Origin: Ctenosaura bakeri
Lineage: Eukaryota > Chordata > Lepidosauria > Squamata > Iguanidae
Direction of reading: 5' to 3'
Assembly: GCA_948474755.1 (NCBI GenBank)
Contig: CAOLHI010001840.1
Coordinates: forward strand, 124,001 to 188,000
DNA: 64,000 nucleotides
The notes under the pieces were generated by a model. It was not told the DNA's origin and did no database searches. It saw only the letters and a list, made by a program, of their open reading frames with translations. A program made the translations under genes and the position numbers. This document shows, piece after piece, positions 45,703-56,815 of this stretch. Position 1 is the stretch's first letter; each line of letters starts with the position of its first letter.

Positions 45703-46165
45703 GCTCTAATGAGCCAAGGTGAAGCAGGGGTCTGAACACTGGACTAAACACTGAACACAGAGCCCTAGTGGCGCAGTAGTTAAATGTCGGTACTGCAGCC
45801 ACAAGGATGCGAGTTTGATCCTGCCGGGCTCCAGGTTGACTCAGCCTTCCATCCTTCCGCAGGTCGGTAAAATGAGTATCCAGTTTGTTGGGGGTAATTA
45901 GCTAACACGTAAACCGCTTAGAGTCCACTTAGCTGATAAGCGGTATAGAAATACACGTGCTATTGCTCATCCAAGAGACTGGAGTTCAAATCCCTGCTTA
46001 CCAATGGAAACCTGATGGGTGATCCCACTCTGTCAGCCTCAGGGAAAGGCAGCGGCAGCCCTCGCAAAAAAAAGCAAATATTTTGAAGAAAATTCTGTGA
46101 TAGATTTGCCTTAGGGTTGTCATAAGTTGAAAACAACGTGACAGCACAACAGCAACAACATCAGC
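45703..46165 (+). mobile_element. Sauria-type SINE split by a second SINE
   Basis: The head (GAGCCAAGGTGAAGCAGGGG, to about 45757) and the body and tail (GAGACTGGAGTTCAAATCCC at 45974 to CACAACAGCAACAAC at 46159) belong to one SINE. The segment 45759-45967 between them is a different SINE. Confidence 0.8.
45759..45967 (+). mobile_element. Second tRNA-derived SINE family, nested
   Basis: It starts AGAGCCCTAGTGGCGCAGTA, carries ACTGCAGCCACAAGGATGCG and GAGTTTGATCC (B-box region), then TCCTTCCGCAGGTCGGTAAA, and ends in AGCGGTATAGAAATACA, an L2/CR1-like tail. This is the squamate SINE type with a GTGGCGCAGTGGTTAA head. It inserted within the head of the Sauria-type SINE. Confidence 0.8.
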
Positions 46166-46332
46166 TACAGATTTAATATTTGCCCTCCACAAATGCTCTG
46201 TGCTGCACCTGGCCAGATTTCTTCGGTTCCTTGCCTTGCATGACATCTTTTCACCTTGAATACAATTCTGTATCCATCCCAGCATTCTTCATAGCCATTT
46301 GTTCAGCTTATGAGTCATCTAATAGCTGAAGC

Positions 46333-46640
46333 TCTCTGGGTGATGTGCATAATAGAAATAAAACATTAAATACTATAAAATCCAATTAATTATAAAAGAG
46401 ATTAAAAACTGTAACAAAACATATTTTATGAAGTGGAGAACAAATATCAAAGGCAGCAATTTCCGAAGATTTTTAAATACACAGCTGCAGTGAAGAACAA
46501 TGCAAAAAAGGAAACTATAAAACACAACTGTTAAGTAAATATCAGAAAAATTAAAAGGTTTGAGATAATGTTACAGTGGTATTTGCTTGGGCTTGAAAAG
46601 CCAACAGAGTAGGTATCAGGCAGACCTCTCCAGGGAGAGC
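46333..46640 (-). mobile_element. L2-like LINE fragment, antisense
   Basis: CTCTCTGGGTGATGTGCATA then AATAAAACATTAAATAC is the complement of an L2-like 3' coding end; the right part (CAGACCTCTCCAGGGAGAGC) fits further upstream LINE sequence. Degraded. Confidence 0.45.
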
Positions 46641-48714
46641 ATTCACAGTTTAGGTTTACAGTTAAGGAATACTGCCGATGTGTATGTACTTGCTGAATTT
46701 TGGTATGTGGGGCCCTTGAAGCAGGGTCCCTGTGACTGCAACACATGGGGAGGAACATATGGCAAGAGGCAGTTATTCAGATACAGCAGACCTTAAGCAT
46801 CCTTGGATTCAGTTGGAATGTAGTCTCTTGAAATTTTCTTGCATGTTTCATTACAAGAATACAGTGACACTGTGGCCAAATTCCCTTTCTCTAGGACCTA
46901 AACTATGTTTCTGTGTTAGCTTTAGTGAGGTCTGAGAATGTCTGCTGGGTTATTTCAGAGAGCAGTTTCCCTCTCTTCTATTCTCTTTCTCTCTCTGCCT
47001 CCAATTCTGTTTCCCTATAAATTATGCACATGGAAAAATGGAGCCAGAAAACTGCAGGCATCAATAATTGATTGCAGAATCTTCCTAAATGATGAGCTAC
47101 AGCTTTGTGTTTAAGATGCCTAGTGGGGGTTTTTTTTTTGTTTTTTGTTTTGGGAGGGGGACCTATTTTATAGGATTGGGGTTCTTTTTCTAAGTAGAGG
47201 TCAGACCTGATTTAAGACCTGTCATTGTCATAGAGATTCCTTGTATTTCAGCCTGGGTTCTGAATCTATTTATACACTTGGGAGCAATAGTAAAGTGCCA
47301 AAGAGTGGCTGTGAGGCCAGATGTAATAAACTGTAAAACTACCTTGAAAGTGTTAAAATGGAAAATAGGCTATAAATATTTTAAATAAAAGGAAGTTCTT
47401 TACAGATTAAAATGTGTCATAGGGGGTCTAGTACAGTAATGGGCCTTGCATATTTTTTCTAACCTATGAAGTAAGCATTTGGCTGGCTTTCATATTCCTG
47501 CTTCCAATCCCGAGTGGAATTAAAGAGAGTATGAAGAGAGCGAGAATGGTGTAGTGGTAAGTCACACTCTCTCAGCCTCAGAAGGCAACCACCACCACCC
47601 CCGAAGAAATCTTGCCAAGAGAACCTTTGGATGGGTTTGCCTTAAGGGCTCAGTGGGAAAGAAGAATTTTTGAAAAAATTACAATCCTTGAGATTGTCCA
47701 AAACAAGCTATGTATGTAGCCTCAGTAATTTGTACGTTGTCCTTCCAGAATGTTATCATCTCTGTGCTTCTGGCAGGGAGTTGTGGTTAAAGAGAGAAGC
47801 CACTGTGAGCTCAGCTAAGGCCAAATTTGAGCTGGAATCGTTTCATTCATAGCTTGATCTGTGTTACTTATACTAGCCTCCTTCTTCCTGATGGGTAACC
47901 TGTTCTTTGTGTCATGAGTCTCTTCCTCCATTTTCTTAAAAGAGCAGAGTCCTTCACAAAAATCACCATGTGTGACCACATCAGTGTTCCACCCCCTGTA
48001 CTAGGTGACTGTTCCCTCGAGGTGTTCCTGCATTGGGGCAGGGAGCAAAAGAAATTTTCTGTCAGTTCCCAAATTGCTAGCATTGCAGAAAGTGAGATAC
48101 TGAAAATCCTTCATGCCTAGTACTCTTTTTGCTGTGTTAGCATTCCCTTGATAACTTGGCCTGTCTCTTTTCTTTGGATGCCTAAACTGTATTTCTAAGT
48201 GCTCCAGTGAAGTTTTAAGTTATTGTCATCCTGGAAATTTGGACACTGAAGGAAAATTTCACAGGAAGAGAGAATTTTCGTGGGGAGTGGGGAGACTGCC
48301 TCTATTTTACTACCCCACTCCCCATCCTGCTAAACTCCTATGATTCCCAAAATGATCAGAGTGATCTTGAGATGGAGAAAGAAATCAAGAGAGGCATCCA
48401 AAGAAACAAGTATTCTTGTAATAGATGAGTTCAGCTACTCTCTCCTCAACTGGATGAAATGGATGCTCTAGTAACAGCAAACAGCTAATATTTCTGGATG
48501 CACTGAAGTGGTTGCACCATTGAATAGCCCTCACAAAACTGGCTCAAAGCTGGATAGACATGCATGAGATCTGCTTACTCCTGGAGAAACAGAAATGCTT
48601 GCCTCATGGTAACACCAGTGGTAGCTCTGAAGTCAGGGAAAGAACTGAGAGGTAACATAAGAAAAGAGGGACAGATCAGAGAGATAAGCCCAATAAGAGA
48701 AGAACAGAAGAGGA
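46641..48714. other. Intron 1 DNA with a SINE scrap
   Basis: A short, internally deleted Sauria-type SINE lies at 47540-47655 (GAATGGTGTAGTGGTAAGTC joined to TCACACTCTCTCAGCCTCAG). A G/T-rich run is at 47126-47160. No exon was recognised. Confidence 0.45.
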
Positions 48715-49102
48715 TGTCACAGATGCCAGCTGTGTGTGCTGGGCAACAGAGTGCAGGGTCAGCAGGAGGCCATTCACAGTCAAAAAGAGACACTAACAGT
48801 CAGTACAGCTTTTCTGTTCATGGTGGGAAGAAACATTGTCCAGAACAATCCAAAGGACCAGCAATCCAGTAGGCAACACGGTCAGATAGTCCAGGGTCAG
48901 AAGATCTAGGCAGGCAATGAGCAGACAGAACCAGAGCCAGCAACACACAAGTTGCTTTGCACTACTGCCCTGTGTCTTCCTTAAGAGGGCTGAAGCCAGC
49001 TGGCTCTCATCCAAGCCTGATTACCTCCTGGTGTGCTTGCTTCTGTGTACCTTCTTTCAAGGCTGCTATTCACCTGGGGAAGCTGAGTCCTGGCCCATGA
49101 CA
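48715..49102 (-). mobile_element. 388-bp solo LTR, family B, antisense
   Basis: Read on the minus strand it starts TGTCATGGGCCAGGACTCAG, like the LTR at 19960 (TGTCATGAGCCAGGCTGAG), and has a TATA-like CTCTTAAGGAAGACACAGGG matching CTATTTAAGGCAGACGCTGG there. Left end on the + strand is TGTCAC; flanks GAGGA (48710-48714) and GAAGA (49103-49107) match at 4 of 5 bases. It is shorter than the family B copy at 19960, so an internal deletion or a different subfamily is likely. Confidence 0.6.
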
Positions 49103-49993
49103 GAAGATTTTCCATAAAGGCTTGCTAGGGCTATCCCTTCCTTGAGGTAAGGTGTGGAGAAGTGACAGCTTTTATGCTTCTCTTTGGCTCTGCAAGGCAC
49201 CCTGACAAATTCCTTGGAGAGCCCACTTTCCCCATTCCCTATGCCAGTCCCTGAGTATGAGAAATCAGGAAGGTTCTCTGAAGAACCACACTGGCTGCAG
49301 TGTGTGCTGAGGCAATCTCCATGACCACATTACTTTGCTCTGAGGAAGGATTGGGCTGGGAGTGACTTCTCTTTGTGGAGAGCGCACTCATCTTGTCTCT
49401 CCCTCAGGAACGCTTTAGCTGTTTATTTCTGCGTGTTGGGGTTTTACTAGATGACCCTTATAGTTCCTTCCAAATATAAGGGGGAAAAACGTAGGGGGAA
49501 AGTGATTAGAGTGGTTTGACTTAAGTTCCCTTGAGATTTTGTGCAAAAATGCAAAGCACAAAGGTCTGTATTCAAATTCTGGGTGTAGCTCCCTAACCTT
49601 AAGGAGTATAAGTGGCTGCTTCTGTGATTGCTCACGGTAAGACAATTTTAGAATTGAGCATCCCATCTTTTTTGTACTGGATGATTAATCAGGATGGTGA
49701 TGGCTTGACTGGTCTAATCTAGACAGGGCAGAAGGAAGGCCTCACCATATTCTGAGGGTCCACTTCCATTGCAGAAGAACACAACCCACTTTTTTTGTGT
49801 ACATCTAATAAGGAAAGCTCCTGTGCATCTGTTTTACTGTCATTAATGTACCTTGTCCAGGCAACATGGACATTTCTAGAGGCAACATGTTGGAAGTAAA
49901 AAAGCTTTTGACAACGTTGGCTGTCATCTCATATGGAGTTTATGGATTTGTAGTCTAGAGTTATGGATCTGTAACTGCTCTGTATTCAGTTAT
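49103..49993. other. Intron 1 DNA, nothing recognised
   Basis: No exon or repeat was recognised. Confidence 0.4.
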
Positions 49994-50095
49994 ACTATGT
50001 ACTTGTGATCATGGGAGTAGTGCAGTGATTATAAGTGCTCCTCCACTATGTATTTATGATCATGGGAGTAGTGCAGTGATTATAAATGCCCCTCC
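49994..50095. repeat. 51-bp tandem duplication
   Basis: ACTATGTACTTGTGATCATG at 49994 and ACTATGTATTTATGATCATG at 50045 begin two copies that differ at a handful of bases over 51 bp. Confidence 0.93.
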
Positions 50096-50629
50096 CAATC
50101 TACCTTAAGAGCAAACAACCGCACTATGCAAAGGAGGTCTGTTCAGTTGCTGATCAGGGCATAGGATGAGGATGTTGCCAACCTCCTTCCGCCAGCTAGT
50201 GAAGCTGCAACAATCAGAAGCAGGATCCCTATCACAATTCCTCATTGCAGCTTCATTCACTGAAGGGACGGGGCTGGAAATATTTCCTCCCCCCTGATCA
50301 GCGGCTGAATGGAGCTCCATTGCTCAATATGGCTGCTGGTTGTTAAGGTAGGGGTTTGTGGGGAGGCAGGCCAAGAAATGTTACTTATTTATGGATTCAT
50401 AACTAAGCAGGTGATATACGATACTGGCATTCATGAGCATTCCTGAAACCTCTTTATATATTATGAGTCTTTCTATATCACATGGTCTTACATACCCTAC
50501 ACCAGGCTTTTTCCAACATCGTAATCTGAGAATGCATTCAAAGTAGAGATCCCCAAGCTTTACATTCTCAATCATGTGTTGTCATTTCTTTTACTATCCC
50601 AAGCTGTTTGATTTTATTTGGTTTCCCTA
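50096..50629. other. Intron 1 DNA, nothing recognised
   Basis: No exon or repeat was recognised. Confidence 0.4.
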
Positions 50630-50880
50630 GAATTCAGACACAGTATCTCACAACACAATTAAGTTTAAAAAGTAAAGAAAAGCATAAAAAAACATAATTC
50701 TAAAACATAATACCATCATAATATTAAAGCACAATTGAATTAGAAACAATAAAAAGCAACAGAATACCAGTAATGAAAAATCCTTTCTTTAGTGACCAGT
50801 CATTTACCAAAAGGCCTTACTGAATAAAAAAGTCCTTACCTGCTGATGGAAGGGCAGCGGTAGAAGATCCTCTACAGAGC
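50630..50880 (-). mobile_element. L2-like LINE fragment, antisense
   Basis: AAAAGGCCTTACTGAATAAA then AAAGTCCTTACCTGCTGATG is the complement of the L2-like 3' coding end, preceded by an A/T-rich 3' UTR complement. Fragment only. Confidence 0.5.
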
Positions 50881-51379
50881 AATCAGATTTCCTTTTTAAG
50901 AAATACGTGGGTTTTTAAAAAATTAATACAAAATTAACAATAACCTTACAGGTGCAATTCACATCTTGAACAGCTGGAATGGATACAAAGCAATAGATTC
51001 AAACAGGAACCTTTTATAACTTTTTTTTCATATCGCTACCTAGAGAAAGCACAGATACTTATGTACTCTGTTCTTCAGGCATTCTGGAATTAGTATGCTA
51101 TGAGTTTTAGATCCCCCTCCACTACCATTTTCTCTTAGTATGTTACTATGTTGTCATATTTACAGTAGATTTTAAAGCATTCCACTAAAAATAATTGGCA
51201 AGTAAAATCTTGAATTTTTTAGACTATAATGTTCATACTACACCATGAACTTTATCAATTATTTTTCCTAACCAAATATGTAAGCTCACATATTTTTAGC
51301 TGTTGAGTTCTTCCAGTCCCAATAATTACATAGTATGGGGGAAAAAATTAAATTATTTCTATTAAAATTTAATTACGAA

Positions 51380-53127
51380 AATAAAAAAAGAAAAACGAGT
51401 GGGTTACATCATTGTTAAATGTATCCCACACACCCACCCACTTCCGCACTTATGTTCTCCAGTTGAAACTGTTTTGTGTCTGTTTACATAAAAGAAGAGT
51501 GATTACATTTTCATTACCAAAGGGAAAAACAATTACATTATATCTTGTTCCATTTCTTATACATCTTGTAAATTTATATCTTTATCCAATCCAATACTCC
51601 TTTCCATTCTTTTTCAAAATTCTGTATAGGTTTATTTTTCAAAGAAAATGCTAATTTTCCTATCTCTACCATCTCCATAACTTTTAGTTTCCATTCTTCT
51701 AAATTTATATCTTAGTTTTCTTTCCAATGTTGCGCAAACAACAACCTTGCTGCTGTTATCAAATATAACAATATCTTCTGGTGACTTCTTATCTGTTTAT
51801 GTTGTCCTAACATATTTAACAAGTAGAACTCCAGTATTGTTTCAAAGTTCAATTTGCAAATTCTTTGAATTTCATCATATACCCCCTTCCAAAATGTTCT
51901 TGCCCTTCTGCAAGTCCACTACATATGAAAAAAAGTTCCAATATTTTTATCACATTTCCATCACTTCTCTGATCCAGATTTAGTTATCTTCTGTAATCTT
52001 ATTGGGGTCATATACCGTCTATGGAGCATTTTATAAAAAATTTCTCTTAAATTGAAATTTGGGGTAAATTTTATATCAGTTTTCCATGTTTTCTCCCAAA
52101 CTTCTAGTTCAATTGGATGTCCCACGTTCTGAGCCCATTTTATTATTGAGTCTTTAACTACCTCTGTTTCCATTTCTCTTTTCAACAATAATTTATAGAG
52201 TTTGGAGATTCTCTTCTTTTGATCTCCCTTCATCAATAGATCTAATTCATTTTCTCTTCTCTCAAATCCAGACAATTTTTGATCCATTTTAAATCTTTCT
52301 TTAAGTTTTCTCCATGGGAACCAATTTAACTCATGTCCTTTTTCTTTTAGTTTTTCTGCTGTGCACATTCTTGGTTTCTCCCCCTTCTCTTCGCAAATAA
52401 AAACCAGAAAAATCTTACTGTCTCCTCTAGGGGAGTGCTCTCTGCCACGTTTTCTCCCTCCCCTCCAATCTCCAAAGTCCTCTCCTCCTTCCCCCTTTCT
52501 CTTTATAAAAAAGTTAGAAACGAACACTTAAAACATAAGTGTTTTGAGAAATATAGTCTCAGCAAATAAACAGCTACTCCACAGATTTTTGATTACAAAA
52601 TTAGTGCTCGAACTTAGTCGGGAGGGGAGCTCGATCAGTCATTTCCAAGGGGGGAAGCGTCACTTTCTAGCTCCTTCACAGCACTCCACGTCCACCATTA
52701 CAACCTCCGGATTTTCCCTGTCCCACCGCTCCACAGCACTTCACTCCCTACATCCACAACAGACCACCCCAACAGGATACCCAATATCAGATAAGTTTTA
52801 GCTTTTAAAATCTTACTTCTCTTCAGCTTATTTGTTCAACTGGTTGCTTAACTTAGCCCTTCTTTTAAAAACGGTTCTTGCTGACGCTTGTCAGATCAAA
52901 CTGGTTGCGAATCTGCGGCATTCAGCTCTGTCCTCTGTCCTTTCTGCGCCGGTTCTTCCTCCTCCCCTTCTCCACTGGTGCCAGGATGATTCAGGACCTG
53001 TGAGCTGCTCCGCTCCCCCTACCTGGCAATGGGGAGATTTTTAAAGAGACCTCAGATTTACAACAGGTAGTCCTGAGCCAGAGGTTCAGGCTACCAGTTG
53101 CGCCGACATCTTGGCCGGAAGTCCGTA
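51380..53127 (-). pseudogene. Internally deleted L1, antisense, with both ends
   Basis: Reading right to left, 53127-52400 looks like an L1 5' UTR: it begins CGGACTTCCGGCCAAGATGT and is GC-rich. From about 52390 it joins the C-terminal part of ORF2 directly (minus frame 52527-51961: ELNWFPWRKLKERFKMDQKL, then SKLYKLLLKREMETEVVKDS and IKWAQNVGHPIELEVWEKTW). The rest of ORF2 and the 3' end run to about 51380. ORF1, the endonuclease and most of the reverse transcriptase are missing, so 1.75 kb remains of an element usually 6 kb or more. It is not able to move by itself. Confidence 0.75.
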
Positions 53128-54836
53128 TGGAAAATTAACGTTGCATGCTTTCTTTAATTTTGTTTACTGAATGTTAGCTTTCTAAAGAAAAGCATTCAAA
53201 TTAGATCTCTACCAATTTATGTTAGAAAAAGAAATTAAATTAAAATTCTCAGAAAATTTACATTTCTTCCTTTGGCCATATAGTATTAAATTTTACTGCA
53301 TCAATACATATTCCATATGAAGATCCTTAAACGGTCAGCTCAAATTCTGCATCTGATTGGATTATTGAAAGATAGTTAAGTATACCTTATGCAAAGGCTC
53401 CAGTCCACTGAACTGGATTTCTTTTGTTGATAATTCCTTGTTTTCAGACTCCTATTATAGCCACAGGGCCTACAATTCTTATGGCTATTTCCTAATTTAG
53501 GTTTTGATTCCTGGAACACCTAAACAAAAATTTCAACAGAATTCTCCCACATATAGTGAATTAAAGAAGATGAACAGTCTTGTGGTATCTTAAACAGATG
53601 ACCATTGCTGTCTCTTAGGATTGCTTTTGTAGCTATGAATGGTTCAGTGGTTGAATCCTCCAGTTAGGTATCTCGAAAGATTTTTCAATTCTCTGTCATA
53701 ATTCATAGTACAGAAATGTATTGAGAGCCTGAAGAGAGCTTCATGTCAGGCAAACACAGCAGAAGATAAAAGATAGCAGTTAGGCATATCTGGAATAAAT
53801 ATTTATCTGAAGTCACCATGTTTGCCCCAAGGGCTGCATTCTGTGTGTGTACACAAAGCCCAAAGGTATTATTCAAGCCCTGTGTGGGATCCATGAAAAT
53901 AGGCAACATTTTTCTGAGTGGGCTGAAGTGAGAAGTATTTTTCTCTTCTCAAGAGAAACAAATGTCTGTGATTGTTCTTTTCAAATAAATGTAGCACAGG
54001 TCTTTCTGTCTGTCTTGAACCACCAGCTGGGAAATCCCCTTTGGATATTTGCAGTTAACCGGAACAGCAAGGCTAAACCCTACTTGGGGAAAGCATCTGT
54101 TACTCAGACAGCTCAAAGAACAGGTCTTGTATCATGGCTACGATTGTTGCAGTCTGTCTGTGGGTGGTTGTCTTTGGTCTGATTTCTTTCTTTTTTATCT
54201 TTCTTCCTTTTTTTAAGCAAGTAGATGAGGAGGATAAATGTAAGGACACATCCATGATGCTGTGCCAGGTCAGCAGTGGCTGCAATGTCCTTGAGAGTTA
54301 GGAATAATAAACCGATTTGGAATTATAGTTGTGTGGTAGCCAATGGCTCAGGTGCTGGATTTGGAAAAAAGATAAACATAGTAGCTGAGACAGAGCTCAG
54401 AAAGTCTTGCCTCAGCAAGGGTCTCACACTCTCTCCCTCTTAGTCGATAGTTATGGATGGAGATGTTATGTTATGGGGATGGTGAGACTGACCCATTTTA
54501 GAGAACTGTTGTGAGGATTACATAAAGATCATTTATGTAATTTTTATGAGTATCAAGCTGCAAGGAGTAGCAGGAAGTGAAATGTTTGCTGGCTCTTTTT
54601 TATTCCAAGTTTGTGTTTCTAGAAAGCATAAATGACACTCTGAACAGAATTCTAACACACGTATTGAATAACAGAAGATAAATAGTCCTGGGTGGGAATC
54701 TCTAAGTGATTTTGTGGTATTTTGTTCAGAAGAGGATTTTGAGGATCAAGTAAAGATAATTTACATAGTGTGTGAGGCAGCAAGCTACAAGGTGAGACTG
54801 ACAAGTGAAATATTTTCATTTTCTTCTCCCTTCTCA
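53128..54836. other. Intron 1 DNA, nothing firmly recognised
   Basis: No exon was seen. A pyrimidine-rich run at 54178-54215 is the only marked feature. Confidence 0.4.
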
Positions 54837-55162
54837 GGGTGTATCCGCTGCACAATTATAACAGTTTGGTACCACTTTAATTGCCATGGCTCCACCCTGT
54901 GGAATTGTAAGATTTGTAGTTAAGGGAGTTATGTAGAAGGCACAAACATACTCTAAAAAGAAAGGAATTGAGGATTAAATCAGTTTAATTCTGTAGTATA
55001 GACAGACCCTCTAGAAGCTGTAATTCAGAGGAGTAGATTAGTGTTCTCTGGCAAAGAATTCCAAATCATTCACCAAATTATGAATCCCAAGATTCCATAG
55101 AATTAAGCTATGGAAGTTCAAGTAGTATCAAACTGCTATAATTGTGTAGTGTGGATATACCC
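54837..55162. mobile_element. Palindromic MITE ending 224 bp before RNF157 exon 2
   Basis: GGGTGTATCCGCTGCACAAT at the left pairs with ATTGTGTAGTGTGGATATAC then CC at the right. Inner CACTTTAATTGCCATGGCTC pairs with the GAAGTTCAAGTAGTATC half. The middle is longer than in other copies. Same group as 26476. Confidence 0.8.
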
Positions 55163-55386
55163 TTGATTTCAGAGAAAAACACTTCAAAGTATTTGTCCAT
55201 AATCATAAAAGCCAGGGGGTTGTTGTTTTTAAAATTTAAGGCCTTCCTTTCCATGAGTTATTCCTTACTGCACTGTACACTGCCTTGCGGCCACGAAGTT
55301 TGTAAGATCCTTCATTGTCATTCCTGTATCGATAGTACATTCCTGACTCCTAGTTCTTCTGACTGTTTCTGTACTTTCTTTTTCAG

Positions 55387-55505
55387 GAAGCTACTTTGCC
55401 AGTCACTTCATAATGGGAGGTGAAAAGTTTGATTCTACACACCCTGAGGGCTATCTCTTTGGAGAGAATAGTGACCTCAACTTTCTTGGGAACAGACCTG
55501 TAACG
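55387..55505 (+). CDS. RNF157: RNF157 coding exon 2
   Basis: The 119-bp exon joins exon 1 in phase: its first two bases complete the split Gly codon. The product then runs through FASHFIMGGEKFDSTHPEG, LFGENSDLNF and GNRPVT, the strongly conserved block at the start of the MGRN1/RNF157 substrate-binding region that precedes the RING finger. The acceptor is a good one: a polypyrimidine tract at about 55366-55384 and CAG at 55384-55386. The donor GTAAGT at 55506-55511 is consensus. The exon is 40 codons with the split Gly, so intron 2 is phase 0. There is no frameshift or stop. The last codon is ACG (Thr), where I remember Val in mammals; this needs an alignment. An overlapping open frame on the opposite strand at 55383-55574 is a shadow. 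Confidence 0.97.
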
Positions 55506-56767
55506 GTAAGTGGGGGAACGTTTTAATAAAATTAGATAGTAGCTATGGAGAGTAGGCACACAGCAATGAGGCAAGCCATTTATTTTGAAGGAATTGTTTT
55601 ATTGCTCAGGTTTTTTGCATGTGTTCCCATTTGCATGTGTTCTCCAGTTAATATCTGCACCCCCAGACATATCCAAAGTTTGGTTTAATGGAAGATTCTA
55701 CCCCGCCTCCATTAAACCTATTTCTGAATCCAGTTCAGCAATACAGTGGCAGAACAGGGATTATAAAATATCTTGATAACCCTTTGTATTCTGAAACCTA
55801 GCTGAGACTGCTCATTGTTCTCTCAGTGGAAGCAGTGACCAAAACAGCCCTGTAGTTGCTCTCCAGTTGGTGACATGCTCAGGGCAGATAGGAACCTCTC
55901 ATCTTCTAAGAAATTTATTATTTGTGGTGACTCATTTAATCCATCATATCTTGGGTGGAACAGGGCAGTACTAGTAATATTGAAGAGATGACGAAGGGCT
56001 TGATAATTAGTTGAAGCATTCCTCAACCACTATTATGCTTTGTGATTCTCCTTTGGAACAGCAGTTTCCATAGAGAGGATTATACAGAGACAATGGGTTA
56101 GACAGAATTGTATGTGTGTATTACTTCCACCCCACCCCAAAACAGGGAGATGTATACTGGAATGCTGTGGGAGAAGAGTGCACATAGGTACAAAGACAGG
56201 CACCCTTCTATTAACAAAGCCTCTGATGAAGAGACTCCTTTTACAAAGCTGTCTTTTGACTGCCAACCCCCGCTTTCCCTCCTCATACTCAGTTTGGCTG
56301 GTGGGTTTTTAGCAACACCAGTATTGGAAAGAAGGTGAGTGTTGGAGAAGCAGACACTTTCAGTGCTGGGTTTCAGCAGAGTGTCTACATAATTCAGTAA
56401 ACAAGATTTGATTTGGGAAAGAGTGGGATTCTACTCTAGCTGACCCTGTTGTAGCTGTGTGTGCCTGCCTATAATAGCAGGATAAACAGCAGCTGCTTCC
56501 TGAATCTCTTATTGAGCTGTGTGATCAGCAAAAGAGAGAGAAAATGGGAGTTGCCCCCAGCATATTAAAAAGCATAGATCTTTAAGTCTGGCCACCAGAT
56601 TAGAAATCCTAAGAAAAATGTAGGCTGAAGAGAGTGAAGAAGAATAATTTCTGGATGGATTTTGGAAGAAGTTTTCAAATGGTTTATAGCAAGTGAAAAA
56701 TGTTTTTCTTTACTTATGGAAGGCTTACTTGACCTTACTGTTACTTTCGTTTTCTCCTTTGGTTAAT

Positions 56768-56815
56768 GGTATGTGCCTTCAAGTCATTTCTGACTTACAG
56801 TGATACTCGGGTGCC
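56768..56815 (-). mobile_element. SINE tail scrap, antisense
   Basis: GTGCCTTCAAGTCATTTCTG followed by ACTTACAGTGATACTC is the complement of the Sauria-type SINE tail. Only about 45 bp remains. Confidence 0.6.

Larger units (their letters stand above)
23930..55386 (+). other. RNF157: RNF157 intron 1 (about 31.5 kb)
   Basis: The intron runs from the GTGAGG donor at 23930 to the CAG acceptor ending at 55386, phase 1. It is filled mostly by the mobile elements listed separately. No further exon that would extend the RNF157 reading frame was found inside it. Confidence 0.93.
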
